A DNA stretch of 7,355 nt from Gammaproteobacteria bacterium. Its GTDB lineage: Bacteria; Pseudomonadota; Gammaproteobacteria; UBA9214. Positions 5,215 to 7,355 of this stretch are shown in pieces. How positions within the stretch are numbered: position 1 is the stretch's first letter; every line of letters begins with the position of its first letter. The translations under genes were made by a program, and so were the position numbers. The notes under the pieces were generated by a model, which had not been told where the DNA came from, did not search any database, and saw only the letters and a program-made list of their open reading frames with translations. Location of the stretch: assembly GCA_020027635.1 (NCBI GenBank), contig JAHKKL010000076.1, forward strand, positions 1 to 7,355, given 5' to 3'.

Positions 5215-5835
5215 TTACAGCCGTGATCCCTGATTGGTCCCCGGAGCCGCATCATGCAACTCCTCGAGGACGCCGGCCTGCTTGTTAGTCCCGGCGGCGA
5301 TGTTCCCTGCCTGATAGAAGGTATAGGACAAGGATAGCGTCTTGATCTCGGCGGGCAGATCCGGATCCACCACGAAACGCAGCGGCATATCCCTGGCTTC
5401 ACGGGGCCCCAGCGTTTGCTGGGTGAAACAGAAACATTCCGTCTTGTTGAAATACCTCGCCGCCTGTCCCGGGGCGAGGCTCGGCACCGCCTGTCCGGTA
5501 ACGGAATTTTCGGTCAGATTCCTGGCGTAGTACTTGACCTCGGTCACCGCGCCGGGATGCACCCTGACTTTCTTGACGACCGGCCGGAATTCCCACGGCA
5601 GTTCGCTGTTGACCGTGGCCAGGAATTCCACCGTGACCGTGCGATCGGTGTCCACTTTCTCGCTGAGCGCCTTCTCCAGTTCGATGCGCCCGGTCTTGCC
5701 GTTGAGACCGGTCACCTGGCAGAACACGTCATACAGCGGCACCAGGGCAAACCCGAAGCCGAACATGGCCAGAACCACCACGGTCAGACGGGTGACGACG
5801 CGTCGGTTGGCGTGCGAGCGCTGGGAGTCGTCCAT
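5215..5835 (-). CDS. ctaG: Cytochrome c oxidase assembly protein CtaG/Cox11
   Basis: CtaG (Cox11) delivers copper to the CuB site of subunit I. The 206-residue protein has a single membrane span at about 16-34 and a periplasmic immunoglobulin-like domain. Copper-binding cysteines are C134 and C136 in ECFCF, with the third conserved cysteine C39 just after the membrane span in VPLYDVFCQVTGLNG. The stretch LPWEFRP (79-85) is also typical. It starts at ATG 5835, only two bases after the stop of the small gene before it and without an obvious ribosome site, so its translation is probably coupled. Its place between coxA and coxC is standard. All expected key residues are present. Confidence 0.97.
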   Translation of the reverse strand: MDDSQRSHANRRVVTRLTVVVLAMFGFGFALVPLYDVFCQVTGLNGKTGRIELEKALSEKVDTDRTVTVEFLATVNSELPWEFRPVVKKVRVHPGAVTEVKYYARNLTENSVTGQAVPSLAPGQAARYFNKTECFCFTQQTLGPREARDMPLRFVVDPDLPAEIKTLSLSYTFYQAGNIAAGTNKQAGVLEELHDAAPGTNQGSRL

Positions 5836-5837
5836 CG

Positions 5838-5957
5838 TCAGTGGCCGATCAGAAAGCTGGCGACGTAAAACGCGATCGCGGTCGCAAACAGGGCAACAAC
5901 GACCAGAACCTTGCGGGTCGTACCGTGTCGCGTTTGTTCAAGTGTCTTTGTCATCAT
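5838..5957 (-). CDS. Small single-span protein, putative oxidase small assembly protein
   Basis: This 39-residue protein has a charged N-terminus (MMTKTLEQTRHGTTRK) and one membrane segment, about residues 17-37, ending in GH. Small proteins of this form lie between coxA and ctaG in many proteobacteria and are annotated as putative cytochrome oxidase small assembly proteins; their role is not well defined. I chose ATG 5957 because GGAGGG lies about nine bases before it; ATG 5954 is also possible, while the in-frame ATG 5966 touches the ribosome site and is unlikely. Its stop is two bases before the ctaG start. The ribosome site partly lies in the stem of a strong hairpin, which may lower its translation relative to coxA. 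Confidence 0.85.
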   Translation of the reverse strand: MMTKTLEQTRHGTTRKVLVVVALFATAIAFYVASFLIGH

Positions 5958-5970
5958 GGCGTCCATCCCT

Positions 5971-5996
5971 CCGGGTTGCGCGACGGCGCAACCCGG
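5971..5996 (-). promoter_or_regulatory. Strong intercistronic hairpin after coxA
   Basis: CCGGGTTGCGC (5971-5981) pairs perfectly with GCGCAACCCGG (5986-5996) across a four-base loop. It lies 12 bases after the coxA stop. On the minus strand the last stem bases run into the GGAGGG ribosome site of the next gene, so the stem may mask it. No T run follows, so it is not an ordinary terminator; it may instead protect the 3' end of the coxA message or set the ratio of coxA to downstream genes. Confidence 0.75.
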
Positions 5997-6008
5997 TGCG
6001 GGAAACGG

Positions 6009-7355
6009 CTACTTGACCTCGGGTGCCGTTTCAAACGTGTGATACGGCGCCGGCGAGGGGAGCGTCCATTCCAGTCCTTCCGCACCCTCCCAGACCTGGG
6101 CGGTGGCCGGCTTGCCGCCGCGGATGGTCCTGATGACGATGTACAGGAAGAAGAGCTGGGCCAGACCGAAGGCAAAACCGCCGAGACTGGAAACCATGTT
6201 CCAGTCGGCGAACTGCAGCGCGTAGTCCGGGATGCGGCGCGGCATGCCGGCGAGCCCCAGGAAGTGCTGCGGGAAGAACAGCACGTTGACGGAAATCGCC
6301 GACCACCAGAAGTGGATCTTGCCGAGGCGCTCGTCGTACATGTGCCCGGTCCACTTGGGCAGCCAGTAGTACGCGGCGGCGATGATGGCGAACAGCGCGC
6401 CGGTCACCAGCACGTAGTGGAAGTGGGCCACGATGAAGTAGGTGTCGTGGTACTGCATGTCGGCCGGGGCCACGCCCATCATCAGGCCGGTGAAGCCACC
6501 GATGGTAAACAGGAACACGAAGGCGATCGCCCACAGCATCGGCGTTTCGAAGGTCATGGAGCCGCGCCACATGGTGGCGGTCCAGTTGAACACCTTCACC
6601 GCGGTCGGCACCGCGATCATGGTGGTGGCGTACATGAAGTACAGCTCGCCGGCGACCGGCATGCCGGTGGTGAACATGTGGTGCGCCCAGACGATGAACG
6701 ACAGGAAGGCGATGGAAGCCGTCGCGTACACCATGGAACTGTAGCCGAAGAGCTTCTTGCGGGCGAAGGTCGGGATGATCTGCGAGACCACGCCGAAGGC
6801 CGGCAGGATCATGATGTAGACCTCGGGATGGCCGAAGAACCAGAACACGTGCTGGAACAGCACCGGATCGCCGCCGCCGGCGGCGCTGAAGAAGCTGGTG
6901 CCGAAGTGGCGGTCGGTCAGCATCATGGTCACCGCGCCGGCGAGCACCGGCATCACGGCAATCAGCAGGAAGGCGGTGATGAACCAGGTCCAGACGAACA
7001 GCGGCATTTTCATCAGGGTCATGCCCGGGGCGCGCATGTTGAGCACCGTGGCGATGATGTTGATGGCGCCCATGATGGAGGAGAAGCCCAGCATGTGCAC
7101 CGAGAAGATGAAGAAATCGGTGCTGTCCGGCGCGAAGGTGGTGGACAGCGGAGCATAGAAAGTCCAGCCGAAGGCCGGGCCGCCGCCCTCCATGAACAGG
7201 GTGCTGAGCAGCAGGGTGCCGGCGAACGGCAGGATCCAGAAGCTCCAGTTGTTCATGCGCGGCAGGGCCATGTCGGGCGCGCCGATCATCATCGGGATCA
7301 GCCAGTTGGCGAGACCCACCATGCCCGGCATGATGGCGCCGAACACCATGATCAG
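6009..7355 (-). CDS. coxA: Cytochrome c oxidase subunit I (5' end outside window)
   Basis: Subunit I holds haem a, haem a3 and CuB and reduces oxygen to water while pumping protons. The visible 448 residues start at LIMVFGAIMPG, so roughly the first 80 residues, including the first haem a histidine of the usual THGLIMVF motif, lie beyond the right edge. In fragment numbering the CuB ligands are H176 (in GHPEVY) and H225-H226, with Y180 as the partner of the His-Tyr cross-link. H311 and H313 in HFH are the haem a3 and haem a ligands; H303-D304 is the magnesium site. D-channel residues D28 and N35 (PDMALPRMNN), E178, and K-channel K254 are all present, marking a canonical A1-type proton-pumping enzyme. 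It is the first visible gene of the operon; coxB is expected just beyond. Confidence 0.97.
   Translation of the reverse strand: MIMVFGAIMPGMVGLANWLIPMMIGAPDMALPRMNNWSFWILPFAGTLLLSTLFMEGGGPAFGWTFYAPLSTTFAPDSTDFFIFSVHMLGFSSIMGAINIIATVLNMRAPGMTLMKMPLFVWTWFITAFLLIAVMPVLAGAVTMMLTDRHFGTSFFSAAGGGDPVLFQHVFWFFGHPEVYIMILPAFGVVSQIIPTFARKKLFGYSSMVYATASIAFLSFIVWAHHMFTTGMPVAGELYFMYATTMIAVPTAVKVFNWTATMWRGSMTFETPMLWAIAFVFLFTIGGFTGLMMGVAPADMQYHDTYFIVAHFHYVLVTGALFAIIAAAYYWLPKWTGHMYDERLGKIHFWWSAISVNVLFFPQHFLGLAGMPRRIPDYALQFADWNMVSSLGGFAFGLAQLFFLYIVIRTIRGGKPATAQVWEGAEGLEWTLPSPAPYHTFETAPEVK

Overview
The window is a piece of a GC-rich proteobacterial chromosome, most likely gammaproteobacterial. Genus cannot be read from it. 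Almost everything lies on the minus strand. The order coxA - small membrane protein - ctaG - coxC, then a plus-strand twin-transmembrane (DUF2909-type) gene, then surf1 - SCO-like gene - ctaB, is the layout known from Pseudomonas and related aerobes for the aa3-type cytochrome c oxidase.

Reading along the minus strand from the right edge: coxA (6009-7355) is cut at its 5' end by the window. A strong hairpin follows it, then a 39-residue single-span protein (5838-5957), ctaG/cox11 (5215-5835) and coxC (4302-5165). A rho-independent terminator at about 4244-4278 ends this structural operon. A hairpin-rich spacer and the convergent DUF2909-type gene (3897-4109, plus) come next. surf1 starts divergently from that gene. 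After a 241-base spacer with the same kind of mini-hairpins come the SCO-like gene and ctaB. Together these genes encode subunits I and III, copper delivery (CtaG, possibly the SCO-like protein), haem insertion help (SURF1) and haem O synthesis (CtaB). Haem A synthase (ctaA/cox15), which usually sits between the SCO-like gene and ctaB, is absent: only 11 bases separate the two here.

Past ctaB the character changes. A perfect 18-bp inverted repeat swallows the ctaB stop codon. About 200 bases of non-coding, hairpin-prone sequence follow. Then comes a two-gene HEPN/MNT toxin-antitoxin module (hepT 585-983, mntA 250-588), then a dense cluster of short direct and inverted repeats (72-270) that overlaps the last codons of mntA. 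This left part looks like accessory DNA next to a conserved respiratory locus.

No wholly new system can be demonstrated. The most interesting points are the repeat families, the missing ctaA, the SCO-like protein lacking the usual copper-binding histidine, a 30-bp perfect palindrome inside surf1, and a hairpin that may mask the ribosome binding site of the small gene after coxA.
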